The notes: generated by a model not told the origin, from the sequence alone. A stretch of DNA of 64,000 bases from Manduca sexta (GCF_014839805.1 NC_051142.1:18632589-18696588), one strand, 5' to 3'. Positions 46,901 through 58,773 are shown, counted from the stretch's first letter. Made by a program: numbers and translations.

Positions 46901-49743
46901 TGGTTAGTTTTCTAGAGTGTTCTAGATCATTATTAGACCACACACTTCAAATGTATTTTAAGAAAAATGCGTTTATGGAACTTACGGGCTTTCAAAAGCA
47001 AACATACATCACACCTTTATCTCTGTAGGGGTAGGCAGAGGTTCAATCAAAACACCCAAATTTCGCCGTGAAAGTTTCGCCTCATGATTTGGCAAGGGAC
47101 AAGTTTATCGTCATAATTCGGGTACAAATTGCAAATCCCAGATTATTGCTAAGAAAATAAAATAAATAATTAAATCTACATCAGGAGAAATAAAATACAA
47201 CGTTTTGTTTATCTGTAAATAGAACGCAACAATCTGAGATTTGCACGTCAGTTACAATCAACGCATTGGCACAGCTTCCTTGCCTTATGATTGATTAATA
47301 CAATACAAGCTCCCTTTAACATCTCAGTTACATCACAACTATTTTATATTGAACCTAAACAGCATGAAAAATATTTAAATTATATCAGTCTCCCATTTAA
47401 ATAGAAATACCACGTTCCTATTTGCTTGAGTTTTCCAAACTCGCTGCATTTAATAGTTCATTTTTTAAACTTACAATGTGTGTGGTAGTCTATCACGGAA
47501 CATTAAAAACCACATTTAAAAAACGACCACCCAATGTTGCCAACATAAAAATAACAAGGGACGTATACGCCCAATTTGATCCGGTCTTGATAAGCTTCCT
47601 TTTGTTGTAATAATCTGTTACATAAATATCGTATTGTATCGTATTTAATGGCCGAAAAATAACTACTAAATAAAAAAGAATAAAAAGTAGTGTTGACAGT
47701 CCATTGTAATGTTTTGTGCAAACATTAGCTATGTTTTGATAGGTGTTCTTTATTTGAAATATGGTTTTGATTTTTATTATCTTTAATACAGAGGACTGGC
47801 CTTCATACGCTAATCATGAGAGAATATTGTGTGGTTATAAATAATATTTCTCTTTAAATAGAGAATATATCAGAAAATATAGGTATTTAGTCGAGTATGT
47901 GTCGAAAGCCTAAAATTAAGTTTTCTTAAATTTTTTTTGGAGTAGATAATACATTTCTAGAGTAACTTTATAATTCTAGTAAAGTGTGAAACTAGAGTCC
48001 TTAATTTATACATATTATAATATAATTGGAATATTACATAATACATTATTAATTATTAGCTTTATTGATTTGACAACTTGGAAATTGCGTTTTTGATAAC
48101 CATTTACATACATATCAAAGCCGTATGATTACGTAACTACGTAAAATAAGGACAATTTCAGTAATGAGAATTAAATAAAAAATATCTTGACGTAATTATA
48201 GCCGGTGAACATCTTAGCTCATTCCAAAACATCTCAAAACTTCTTTACATTATTAAAAACTTCATCAAAATTCGTCCAGCATTACACACAATACGTTTAA
48301 CGCAATTTTATTAGCTCAATCACAAAGCCACTGTGAGGATTATGTTTGCCATTTCATAATTCTTTTGTGCTGTCGCAAAAAATCTATTGTGTTGCGTACA
48401 AATAAGGTCTTAAGAAGTTTGAAGGAATCTTGTATTGTGCAATGATTGTTGAGGTCAGTTTTTAATAGAATAGCAAAATAGATTTAGCTTTCAAATGTGT
48501 TTTAGTAAATTTATGTTTAACTTATTCACCAAATGCATTAAAATTTTTATTGAGCAAAAGGAGCATTTTTATAATTTTTTTTTTTAACAACAATGATAAA
48601 AAGAGCAGGAGTTGTTTAACCACAATGATGTTCTAAAAACAAAAGCAAAATAAATTATTTAGGGGCTACAAACTACTAAAGTTTTTTTTTTAGTTAATAA
48701 AGTGTAACTCTGTCAGATTCTCTGTTGTGTAATTTTTTATAATAAATTCAAGCATTGAAATTTATCTTATAAATATAAAATCCCCGCCGCGTCTGTCTGT
48801 GATAAACTCAGAAACTATCAAACGGATTCTAATGAAATTTTGTATGGAGATAATTTGAGACTTTAGGAAGGACATAGGCTACTTTTTGTCTCAAGAAGAT
48901 ATACAGCGAGATTTTTTTCACCGTTCCTTTTACTTTACGAAATAAAATTTTAATGTCAGACGGGAAAATACTACTGTTTCAAATTGTAATTGTTAAGATC
49001 TTTCTGGTAGATTGACATGGTTTTTTGTTGACAGTGAGGCCAGCACAAGCACACACTCAAGTCTTCCCTCTACCGGGAGGGTTCCCGTGGGCTCACAGCT
49101 CCAGAGGTACGTGTTACTTATTAACATTTATAATCTTACAAAAAACTAGATATTAAATAGGATTTGATTGGATTGTTGGGATCCGTTTGTAACATCCAAC
49201 GCAGTGTTATAAATATCTGGGAAAACCATAGATATTTATTTATGTTTAGTTACCTCAATTACTGTCTATGGACAGTTATTTTATAGATAGTTTGGTTGGT
49301 TTGGATTATTATGAAATAAAAATTACGTACCATCTAATATCAAATTATCAGCACCTATGAAGAAATAAAGTAAACATTTTCTAAATCTGTGTGTTACTCC
49401 CATTTATGTGTTTAAATTTAATTCCTATTAAATAGAGGACAGGCATGGGTGATGAAAGACCATAAAGGTGGCAGTTTTCAAAAATCGGACTAAAATTATA
49501 AAAACAAAAAACTGCGAAAAATTCCGTAAAGCAGTTTTATTGAAACATCTTACATTCGTGTAAATCTAAGAAATAATTTTCTCCATTTCTCCACCAGGTA
49601 AGCCACGACGCGGCATGATGCGGCGCGCTGTCTTCTCAGACCTGCAGCGCAAGGGTCTGGAGAAGCGGTTCCAAGTCCAGAAGTATATCTCCAAGCCCGA
49701 CAGGAAGAAGCTGGCTGAAAAACTTGGATTGAAGGATAGTCAG
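34976..49743 (+). CDS. Dbx: Dbx-type homeobox transcription factor, 5' part
   Basis: Four exons: 34976-35690, 46777-46902, 49035-49106, 49598-49743. They join in phase to 353 codons. The start is the first ATG of the reading frame (MYPTDN). A 5'-UTR acceptor may lie at 34938 (TATACAG before it). Dbx hallmarks: N-terminal SPFLVDNILH (42-51), LKFSVSAILG (216-225, eh1-like repressor motif), a proline-rich linker with PLPGGFPW, then GKPRRGMMRRAVFSD and KRFQVQKYISKPDRKKLAEK of the homeodomain (about 309-353). Coding stops at KDSQ, between homeodomain residues 44 and 45, at a GT donor. The exon for VKIWFQNRRMKWR is not present up to 64000. Dbx proteins are repressors that pattern neural progenitors and interneurons; nuclear. 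Odd feature: a four-cysteine cluster at 149-161 within an otherwise acidic, disordered region. Confidence 0.93.
36310..36656 (+). mobile_element. tRNA-derived SINE, family A, nested in another repeat
   Basis: Full-length copy with A and B boxes and ATTATTAT tail, flanked by the 9-bp direct repeat ATATGCATA (36310-36318 and 36648-36656). The host sequence on both sides belongs to another repeat also seen at 32183-32235. Confidence 0.85.
36692..37040 (+). mobile_element. RTE-like retroelement 3' end containing a 37-bp foldback
   Basis: Same family as 8729-8978 (TTGGTGGTAGGTCTCTC, CTGCCGCCAAGCAGCAG, GCGAGCGCAGTGGAA, CAATAAAAAAAA end). It differs by an internal inverted duplication at 36903-36981. 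Confidence 0.65.
36903..36981. repeat. Perfect 37-bp foldback (5-base loop)
   Basis: 36903-36939 and 36945-36981 are exact reverse complements, loop GGTCG. It sits inside the RTE-like 3' end 36692-37040; the sister copy at 8729-8978 has only the left arm. Confidence 0.97.
37188..37343 (-). mobile_element. Short Penelope-like tail insertion with 13-bp target-site duplication
   Basis: The segment 37201-37330 carries the same tail as the Penelope-like relic near 9370: CGAAGACTTTGCAGCCTTCATG and the CAACGTTTCGAAG core, read on the plus strand. It is flanked by a perfect direct repeat ATGTATATGCTCT at 37188-37200 and 37331-37343, which looks like a target-site duplication. No protein is encoded. 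Confidence 0.65.
38280..38400. mobile_element. Diverged relative of the 5676-5869 MITE
   Basis: Reverse complement shares CTTCGCAGTGCGTAGACATAG, GATTGG, and ATTGAGATAC with the interior of the 5676-5869 element. Terminal repeats were not found. Confidence 0.5.
38450..38535 (-). mobile_element. Penelope-like tail fragment
   Basis: Contains CCCGACGTTTCGAAGACTAC and GCCTTCATGGCCATG next to an A/T-rich stretch resembling the other Penelope-like tails. No flanking duplication was found. Confidence 0.55.
40863..41066 (-). mobile_element. Helitron/Lep1-like repeat
   Basis: Begins ACTAGGGGTTGCTCGCGG CTTCG and continues with GGGATGAAAGTCC, GCTATCCAACATTAAAATA, CCAGTAGTTCCTGAGATTAG and TCTTCAGCTTTATA. 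On the minus strand it ends with a GC-rich segment and CTAGT, as non-autonomous Helitrons of the Lep1 type do. Assignment from general layout. Confidence 0.55.
41690..41775 (+). mobile_element. SINE family B fragment
   Basis: Contains TGTACCCGATATAGCAATAGG followed by a weak match to the ATCATGxGAC block. Short and diverged. Confidence 0.35.
41838..41995. repeat. Dispersed repeat, unclassified
   Basis: GGTCCAGATAGAGTTTTGTG, GTCGTCACAATTATGCCGGC, and GCGACACTTACGTGGGGCAC. Related pieces: 46340-46450 (ACACTTACGTGTGCCACTATGG), 7690-7770 reversed (CAGGCCGGCGTAATTGTGCC) and 16962-17060. Confidence 0.5.
42631..42846 (-). mobile_element. Helitron/Lep1-like repeat
   Basis: ACTAGCTTTTGCCCGCGGCT opens the repeat (its 3' end on the minus strand). 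Then come TTTCCTGGGAGCCTATGT and CAAACTGTTTCCATACC, and the repeat ends with an AT-rich stretch near 42846. It is one of the most common repeat layouts in Lepidoptera. Confidence 0.6.
42970..43461. repeat. Four tandem copies of a 123-bp unit
   Basis: Units start with CATTACTGCTC at 42970, 43093, 43216, 43339, a constant 123-base period. Units differ by scattered substitutions (for example TTGGTCATAG versus TTGGGTATAG). Confidence 0.95.
43466..43511. repeat. CAAA microsatellite
   Basis: About ten CAAA units with one CAAATAAA interruption, at the end of the tandem array. Confidence 0.95.
45402..45700. repeat. Direct duplication, about 129-bp units 170 bases apart
   Basis: TTTGTTAGTTGTGTCTATGG to GAGGCGCTG occurs at 45402-45530 and again at 45572-45700 with scattered differences. 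A 41-bp spacer separates them. Confidence 0.85.
45857..46032 (+). mobile_element. Short Penelope-like tail insertion with 12-bp target-site duplication
   Basis: Segment 45869-46020 holds the tail in forward orientation (GCAGTCTTCGAAACGTTAG, then AATCCGTAAATAG, then TAACATTCGCG). It is flanked by the perfect direct repeat TATTCCATGATT at 45857-45868 and 46021-46032. About 150 bp, non-coding. Confidence 0.65.
46903..49034 (+). other. Dbx intron 2
   Basis: AT-rich. SINE B fragment near 47005-47100 and Helitron-like fragment 48775-48960. Nothing else recognised. Confidence 0.75.
48775..48960 (+). mobile_element. Helitron/Lep1-like fragment
   Basis: CGCGTCTGTCTGTGATAAAC, CTATCAAACGGATTCTAATG, and GAAGGACATAGGCTAC in the order expected for this repeat class, forward. 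In Dbx intron 2, close to exon 3. A further reversed fragment is at about 63790-63910. Confidence 0.5.
49107..49597 (+). other. Dbx intron 3
   Basis: AT-rich. Penelope-like terminal fragment at 49495-49575 near the acceptor; otherwise nothing. Confidence 0.75.
49495..49575 (+). mobile_element. Penelope-like 3'-end fragment beside Dbx exon 4
   Basis: Shares the order ATTCCGTAAA, GTTTTATT, CATCTTACATTCG, AAGAAAT with the end of the 45869-46020 insertion. The diagnostic CGAAACGT core is absent, so the match is only to the terminal part. It ends about 25 bases before the acceptor of Dbx exon 4. Confidence 0.4.
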
Positions 49744-49896
49744 GTTAGTTACGAAATTTTGTGGGCATTTTAGTAATTTGGATTAACGAATGACATAGTT
49801 TTGAGGTTTTAGTACTCAAGGAAATTTACTTAAGACTTCAAATTGACTTATTCGGGAATTTTAATAGATGTAATTTGTTTGTGTGGATAATATGAT

Positions 49897-49990
49897 AATA
49901 TCAGCTCTGTATTATATACTGTCCCACTGCTGGGCACGGGCTTCCTTTCCTACTAGACTTCACGCATGATTTCTCAGTGGTCTCAGTGAT
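49897..49990 (-). mobile_element. Decayed SINE family A 3' end
   Basis: ATATCAGCTCTGTATTATA and CCCACTGCTGGGCACGGG match the reversed 3' end of family A. The rest has decayed. A similar, older piece lies at 11261-11325. Confidence 0.5.
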
Positions 49991-52900
49991 CCACTTGTGT
50001 GGATATTACATCAAAAATGATTTAAAACATCGTTGTCAGTAGGTCTTCACCTACTTTCCTTAGAAGCATTAACAATATATCCTTTTGCTCCCAGTTAATA
50101 GCATTCACGCTTACATATCAAAACTAAACTTAAAATTCACGATATTTAAAAACTAAGGAAGATGATAGATGGTTCCAGTAAAAAAAAATGATTTAACATC
50201 TACATTTGAACCCGTTACCATAATCAATTTAAAAACATACCTACAATTCACAAACACCCCATCAACAAACAAATCTAACTTGAAATGGTTCAAAAATTCC
50301 ATAACAGTTTACTCCATTCGTGGATATCGTATTGAACGAATAATTGTTTTAAGTCGCTAGGGGCGGGGCGCGTGCGTCTGACATCCCCCACTGCCTGGGG
50401 GTAGAGATTTTTTGTAACACCCCATGTTTCCACTTTGTTAGGGGTAGCTTGTCGACAGTTTAGCTCGATATACTTAACATTTTTGAAGATATTTTTTGAT
50501 ATTGGGGTATTTTTGAAATTATTACACACTTAATTACGTAATTTAGAGTATTAGTATAGAATTTATTATGGATAAACCTAATTATTAGTATTTTGAATTC
50601 TATAATAAATTTTTCATTCTAATCAACGAAGACTGCACTGGAAGATATAATATAAAATAAAAAAAATATGCCGAATATTCCTACACCATTCACTTCAGTA
50701 TCCATTGTTCTTCATACCTTTGTCGCTGACTGTACTCATTTTCTATATAATGTAAATTGAATAGAGATATATGAGCAACCCTAACACCCCTAAGAGAAGG
50801 AAACGCTCGTGTTTACGTTAACACCGCGTATAAATTCAAACACAAACGTAACGTAAACGCGTCGAACGATAACCTCTTTTGTGCGTGTTTTGAAGTATTC
50901 TTTATATTAAACCTCGTCGATCGGTACTGGTAGTTTTTAGACTGTGTAATCAGTGTTTTCAGTAAGATTATTCAGAAGCTTCTGATTTTTTTTATTTGCA
51001 TGAAAATTAACTACCCAAGACGGCTTTGGTACAGCTGGCTTCAACTACCTTCTACTCACGTGGCTTTTCGTAATGGTATCGTTTAGATTACCCTAGCTAT
51101 GTAGCCATCGAAATCATATCGCAAGCTAATATAAAGGTCTTTTACATCATCACTGTTTGATAAGCTTTTAAAAACAGCCTTACATTTCTAAAATACCTTT
51201 TTCAATTATAAATGTAATCGTTTCCCAATTTAATACCGAATTATCCGACCCGAATAAAAATATCCCAAAACGCCATTTTAATAAAGGGTCTGTATTATAA
51301 ACTCCCTCGTTCAGGAAAATTGCGGGAATAATCGGTCCTCCCCATCTCGCTGTTACGTTTTATACCTCGCATTTTAATTTTTAATCGATAGGTGTATCCG
51401 ATTATCGCCTTTAATAACTTTATATATAAAGTGAATATAATGACTTCCATCTATTAATTATTGTTGGTATAATAGACCAAACATGACTTAATGAAAGGCT
51501 GTATACCGCCTATCACTTCGACGGTATTTTTAAGGTGTAGTAATAATAGCAAAGAAAATCTACGTATGCAGTTGTTTTTTTTTATTTAGTTCGAGGTTTT
51601 ATCCATCAAATATATGCTAACCCCCAAAGTCCTGTGTAACCTAATCACAGCTTATGATATTATAACATTTGAACACATAAAAAAGAAAAAAAATATAAGA
51701 CAAACCCCGCACTAGCTACTGGATAACTATTATTATTTGACATAGTTTTTTGGCAAGATTTGATTTGGGTTAGATAAAATACTTTGGAGTAAACCTACGT
51801 CTTGTATATTTAACTCCAACTTAACCAGTAGAAATTTGCAGCTTCGATCAAAACATTTAAAATGCAGTTGTCTACATTATAGTAACCGTTGAGACATGCA
51901 TATTGCCTGGTTATTTGATATTACTTATCAGCACCTCTCTCGAACCCAGAGCACAACTCTTCGGAGACACTAAAGCCAGTTTCAGCCATGTGTGCGCTAT
52001 CCAGTTTATATTGTTAACTAAACCCCCTAACCAGATATTACATCTACCACAGGTCTTACCACCTAAATACCTTGCCTCTACGTGGATATCAAAGTGATCT
52101 CAACACCTTAACAGTATGATAAGTACGAATAGAAAAACAATTTCATCCCCTCAGAGCACTTGGGGTATGTAATTGGATAAACGCCGGCAATTACCGAACC
52201 ACCCCCGTTGGCTTCGTTTAAACGCAAACCACCCCATGCGGTCTGTATCGGGATTTGATTTTTAAATTACGTAACACTGTTAATGCAGTTTTGGGGTAAT
52301 TTTGAAATACGTTAATTGTGTTTTGTTTTTAATATGAAAGGTTAGTTTGAACACTTATTATTTGTAATTAATAGTTTTTCTATATTAAGGGGGATTTCAC
52401 TGAGGTTAAGTAATTGTTATTTGTTAGTTAACTTATTAGATGGCTGATGAAAATAATTCGCATTTGATTACCATTTATTTAGGACTTGCTGACAACGTGA
52501 TGTTAGTTTTTACTCGCCTTATAATTATTTGATCTGTAGCACTTGCCTAACGTGATGAATAGTTGATTAATATGGTTTTTTCTATACGTGTAAGGATATT
52601 CCAATTTCTTATGATTTTTAGGAAATACATATACTCGACGATTCAATATCCATCGGTGATTCAGTTCAGTCATTCTCTACAAAAAATAGGTAGAGTGGCA
52701 TAATAAATTATATCGTTGGCTAATTTTAATGAGCTAATCGCGTAATACGCAAAAGCGCTGGAATACGAGTTCAGAGGTAATGGCTGGTACATTGGATGCT
52801 GAAGATGGGTGGTAGTGGCATCATTAAGGTATTAAACCGAACCCTAGCGTTTAGTCAGGACAATTCTTCATAGTAAGCTAGAAATATTCCGACGGTGTGT

Positions 52901-55189
52901 GATCCTGTCTAAGCTTTTACACAATAATGCATTTATTAGCAATGAAATGACTATGTACATACGTACTATTATTCATGTTCAGAATCGACTGGTTTACAGC
53001 GAGTCTTATAACAGTTATTATCTACTAGAGTTCCTGTAAATGTTACAGACTTAGTGGGAGGCGGTTAAAAATAGCTTAACAATCAAAATCTGTATTTTCA
53101 AGTTGTATTATTAATTTTGTTCTTTGCATTATTTTATTAAAACTATGTAATCATTGTTGAGTTACTGTATAAAGACTGTAGACAGTTTAAAAAATGGACA
53201 TTATGAGGCTAAATATGTAATGTATTTAAATGTTTAGTCCCATGAATTGTTCTTTAACTCAAAATTCTAGGTGCTGTTAGTGTTTATACCATCAAGTGCG
53301 TGGTTAGTCCATGTCGTTATTCAGTTGTATAAACATGTAATACAATATTTTTTGGGTTAAGTGAATTTTGTTTATTTTATTATACGGCTATGATCACCTG
53401 TCAAGTGACAAGGATCGTAATCAAATTTTCTTGGGACGTTTGGGATACATATTGCTATAAGCAGCATTATAAGAGATAGAATTATTATCTAAAATGATGA
53501 TTATTATTTTTAAGATCTTAAAAGTTAAACTGTTCCTTTAACACGCAAAAACAAAAAATACCGATAAAAGTAAAACATCTTGCATTCAAACGCTAACAAA
53601 ATCATTCAATTACACCACCTTTATTCCACAATAACCACAAAAGATCAATACAAACAGATCTGTTGAGATTAAAATAAACTGGTAACAATTTGAAACTCTT
53701 TATCCAACCCGTTGGGATTACTTTAAACATTCCTGGGGGGAGCGTAACATTCAAAATCAAGTCTACCCCATCCAATGCCGAATCCGTGAGCCTGCAACCA
53801 ATTGCCCGAGCAGTAAAACTCAGATACTATAAAAAAAACTCAACCACCTCATTGGCCGAAAAGAAAAAACGTCATACATAACAACCAATAGCGGCGAGTC
53901 GTTATAGCGCGCGATACATATCGGCCAATAGGAAAGCGTTTTAAGACGCGCCGCAAATGTATCGCTGTCCCTTTCTGGCTTACCAACGGAGTATAGCTGT
54001 CCCACTCTGTCTCAAGACGTTCGGATTTCAAATATTTATGGAGGTTATTTTTGTGTTTACTTTTTATTTTTATATTCAATCGGCCATAACGCGTTGTAGG
54101 GTGGGAAATGAGCGCGGGAAGGCTCTGCGTATGCTTTTGGCGTGCAATTTACTCACTGCCGATTGTTCTCGAATGTTACTTTATGTTGTTTATTGACGTA
54201 CGCTTTTTTAAATTGGGTCTTTAAGTGTGTATCGGGTCTTTTATGCTTGATGTTTTGTTTATCCGTTATGGGGTATTTTATTGTAGAGTTGATTGTTCCC
54301 ATTGTTGATTCAATTGAAGTGTCTTCAATTTTAAACATTGCGTTTTAGGTTGGTTGAATATAACGTTTGATAACTAAGCTTTAATACTCAATTTAATAAA
54401 TTTAGGTATAATGCAAATTTTATGATTATTGTCAATGGCATTTCTTTATTTAGTTTAATATATAAGTATTGTTTCTTATTTAATTTCTGCAAAATATGAA
54501 CTCAATTCATTTAGTAATACTTATTGTTAAATTGACATAATACTATACTTTAGAATTTTTATGTTCCCGTCGAATTCTTAATATAAAAAGCACATAATTC
54601 TTTTAAAGTGTACTACAAAAAACAACCATATAAGCTGTAATAATTTATTACATAAACCATTATATTTGAAATACGAACGAGTCCACAGATTATACCTCAT
54701 GTAGGAGGAGAGGGCCGGGGGAGGATCAAAGCCTTTATATCAGATTACACTATTGTCAAGGAACAATTAATTAACTAACAATGGGGTAGCTTGTTGAAAA
54801 CATTGGGTGGTGTAAACGGGGCTTTATTATATTAATATGTGTTTTTTATTTTATATCCCTAATACAGCGTAATTATATATTAATATGTTGTTTAATGAGC
54901 ATTTAAAAGTATCTAATTAAAACATTACTTCCAGTTCAGGGTTACCCTATCTTTTTCAATTTTACCCCGTTTCTTATGATTAATTATTAGGCAAGTGTTA
55001 GGTTCTGTCATTAACCTAACACTGGCTTATCCTTATGGTATCCTCCATTAGAGGGGACTTTTGATTAAATTTTAGGACCTCTATCACGGATTGGGCATTC
55101 GTATTTTATTATTGCTATATGACGAGACGAGCATGTCGTTCGCATAATCGTAAGCAATACGACCGCCTATAAACACTAATACTATACAG

Positions 55190-55360
55190 AAGTTTGAACT
55201 GCGTAGCACTCCACTGCGCTCGTTATCCTAAGATATAACATGACGCAATGTCTTTCATACTTTCACACCAGTGCGTAAACACTGGTGCTTTGTGGTAGAA
55301 ATAAACATTGCGGGATACCCACCTAGACAGACTCGGACATACGAGAGACCTACCACTATG
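55190..55360 (-). mobile_element. RTE-like retroelement 3' end, diverged
   Basis: Reversed GTGGTAGGTCTCTCGTATG, GTGGGTATCCCGCAATG, and GAGCGCAGTGGAG. Older copy in Dbx intron 4. A partial forward copy with CGCCGTCAAGCAGCGGTGTG is at 24775-24885 in wee1 intron 1. Confidence 0.5.
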
Positions 55361-57786
55361 TCTACAGTATGTGGAAGCTGTTTTAAAATCAGAAAAACCG
55401 CTTTTAAGTCAATATTTGATATTATAGCTTTCAGTCATAATATAATATAATAAACTAGTGAATTCATTCTACACCAACCTTAAAACGCTATGAATAGGGA
55501 GATAATAGTATCAACAAACATCAGTAAAAAGTAACAGTGCTGTTGACTCATTGTCTATTTAACCGTCAAACCGCAATACAGGAGTAATTCTACGCTTGTA
55601 ACCAGAATTGGATAGTGCAGGTAAGGCATCTTGCATAAAGCTTTCCTAGTTCCGAAACGCCATCTCTAAACACAAGTATAGGATAAAAACTGCCCCCCCT
55701 GTGGGGTTGTACCGTCGTCACTATCGCAATCTTGCCGAGGCTGCGAGTGACGGGGAATTATTGTTAGGTGCCGGCCCGGGCGCATGAACGGGTAGACATG
55801 GCATTATATTAAACGACTTTCAAGCTCTCAACTACGATGTATGCAAATTGGTAATATCATTTTTATAATTGAGGTAGGTTCTGTCCACGTTTGCGGTGTA
55901 AGATTTTCGTATTTAATTTAATTTACTTTAACGTCAATGCTATTTAGTTTTGATTACGGAATAAAATTTTATGGATATTAGCAATAAAATATGAGCGAAT
56001 TCCATAGTTCTATCACCATATTATATACATATAAAAATCTGGGTACCCTGGGATTTCAATATATGGTCTATGGGTTCATGGATTTTCAGAATAAAGATAT
56101 CTGTTTTCAAATCAAAATTTTAAACCTTTTAGCTGTAGTAGAGTCATGCTGAGGACATATTATGTCTACATACTGGCTCTACCTTATTCTTTTTATACTA
56201 CAGCATTAATAGTCCACTAAAAGCTGTGCCCTAATTATCCTTTTATAAGCCTGGTGTTAGCCTACTAAAACTGCACCCACACATGACCCAAAAATTGCTT
56301 CTGGTCTTGTCATTTCTGCCCCATGTATCAGGGCACCACTGGCAATGCCTTAGTTAAGGCACTGACTCCGTTACTGTCACTATATCTCAGAATACCAAGA
56401 AAACGTATCAAGTTATGAGGCAATTTCTTGAATCCCAAATTACGGCTTTCCTAGCCCTTACTTCCTTATTTAAAGGCTGACAGTATTGTGGGTGTTTAGG
56501 GGTGATGACCACTTTACCCCAAATCACTACTTTACTTGCTAATAAACTTTCTTGTGGTGCTGTCGACTCTATATATCACTAACTCTACATAGAGGGTTGA
56601 GCTTAAATTTGTTGAATCGCAGCTTCCCGGGGCCGAGGCGACAGTTCGACGGGTCTATATCATTTGTAGCACAAGGGGGTGATGCTCTTGGCTAGTTTTG
56701 TAATGATGCAAATTATGAGGTTTAAATGAACTTACTTAGAATAACAAATAATTACACCGCCTTCAAAAACTACTAAAAAGAAAAATTATTTATCTTTACC
56801 AATATACTGTTTACCAATTTTGGAGTCGGTAAATATTATTTTCGTACGTTTGTTCATGTATTTATCTAGCTTAACTAGCAATTTTACTTAGCCACTGAAT
56901 CCAAAATTGGTGACAAAAAATATAAAGATAATGTTACTTATTTGTGGTTTTTGAAGAAGGTTTAATTTTTATTAACTAGTTTCTTTTAAAGTCCGTTAGA
57001 AATAATAACTAGTAGTGAAGAATGAGTTTTTATAACTTAAAAACCTGAAAGAATTCAACCTGTACAAAACCGTAATTAGGGATAAAAATACGTGATACTT
57101 ATAAATAAAATAAAAAGAATGGAATGCGAACCTTTAAATCATAAAATCGTTTAAATAAATAAATAGTAGTCTTCCATAGTCTTTTCTAGAACTATCGTTA
57201 GGCTATCATTAATAAATCCTACAAACATTATAATGAACGTAAGAGAATTTTTTATTTCATATTGTAGAGAAATTTTAATATTTCTTGTCGTCCCTAAACC
57301 GTTGAATATATTTGGATGCAATTTGCCACACAAATGACCATGTCCTAAATGTTTGCGTGTCATATTTTGCCTTGAAAAAATACATAATGGTACCTTTATT
57401 CTGTGCCGTGTAATGTGCCATCAATTTATTTAATTTTATATCTATTATCTAAAAATTGAGGTCTCGTTAAATCCGCCCTTTATAACCTCAAATATGGCAA
57501 ATGACGCGTCATCGCGTAGGCGTTGATTGATGGATTAACAAAATATTTAGTTATAAATGATTAGTCGTTTGCTCTACTAACAAAGGGAAACAAATTATCA
57601 AAATTCTTTTTAAATGCGCTACCATTTTACTTATGGAATTCATTTTTTTGCCCATGCTGAGGGCACTGATGGGTTACGAACCTCGGCTCAGGACGGCCAC
57701 TGGGAGAGGATGAGAGTGAAACGATTAGGGCATGGAACTCATGTGCAAAATAATAAAGTAGAGCCACCGGTTTTACCTGTACGTTG

Positions 57787-57971
57787 TTAGTCAGTCTCTC
57801 TCTCTGTGTGTGTAGTGGGTCTCTCGTGACTGAGAATCGTGATAATCATTGGATATACCGCATTTAGAGCGAATTCGTGGTTAGCCAGTCATTCTCTCTC
57901 TCTCTCTGTAGTCGGTCCCCCATGACTGAGAATCGTGGTCGTCATTGGATGTACCACATTCAGAGTGGATT
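57787..57971. repeat. Tandem duplication, 96-bp period
   Basis: Two units with CAGTC, CTCTCT run, GACTGAGAATCGTG, CATTGGAT and AGAG(C/T)GxATT at 57787-57875 and 57883-57971. Each contains a CT/GT microsatellite. Confidence 0.8.
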
Positions 57972-58411
57972 ATTTGTCTCCACTGGTTTCAGTCAGTGTT
58001 AGAAATTTTATTCAATGCAGAACAGAGATTAGTCGTTAATGTATGACCTGATTAGGATGATAAAATAGCTGCTTTAAGGTCGAGACTTTTGCTTTTTGTT
58101 TTAAAGTTTTCAGTACAATACATTGGTCCCATATTTTAATATAAGCTGTATTATTTTCCTGGTCAGGCTAAATCAATGTACCCTGTAAGCTTATTTTTTT
58201 ATGGTAGTGGTCACAACGTATGATGTATTTGCCGGCTAGTTTCAGCAATATAAACAAAATTATGTCCTCCCTTGTCGAGGACTTTTTAACGTATCTGTAA
58301 ATTTCTAAGACAGTCCTGCTTTGTATTATATAGCAGTGGTGAAGAGTCCATATAACCCGATTTCTGTCGGCTTCCATTTCGTAATTATCATTAGAATTAT
58401 TTGCAGTCGGC

Positions 58412-58773
58412 TTACCATTCGTAAAAAGCGGCGATAGCCTAGTTGGTTGTGGAACGGACTGCCGAGACGAATGTCCGCAGGTTCAAATCCCAAGGGCACA
58501 CACCTCTGATTTTTCTAATAAATTAAGTGTGTATTCTTTGTGAATTATCGCTTGCTTTAACGGTGAAGGAAAACATCGTGAGGAAACCTGCATACCTGAG
58601 AAGTTCTCTATAGGAATTTCGAGGGTGTGTGAAGTCTACCAATCCGCACTAGGCCAGCGTGGTGGACTAAGGCCTAATCCCTCTCAGTAGTAGAGGAGGC
58701 CCGTGCTCAGCAGTGGGCAAGTATATAATACAGGGCTGATATTATTATTATATTATTATTACCATTCGTAAAA
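58412..58773 (+). mobile_element. tRNA-derived SINE, family A, with 15-bp target-site duplication
   Basis: Full-length copy (58427-58758) ending in an ATT repeat. Flanked by the perfect 15-bp direct repeat TTACCATTCGTAAAA at 58412-58426 and 58759-58773. It is the clearest retrotransposed insertion in the window. Confidence 0.9.

Noticed and set aside
50169..50200. ATGGTTCCAG as a possible helix-3 (WFQ) homeobox exon
   Set aside because: Flanking codons do not read KIWFQNRR in any frame.
53957..54196. 79-codon plus-strand frame after the CCAAT cluster
   Set aside because: No family motif. The CCAAT cluster itself is kept as a finding, but the frame is not convincing.
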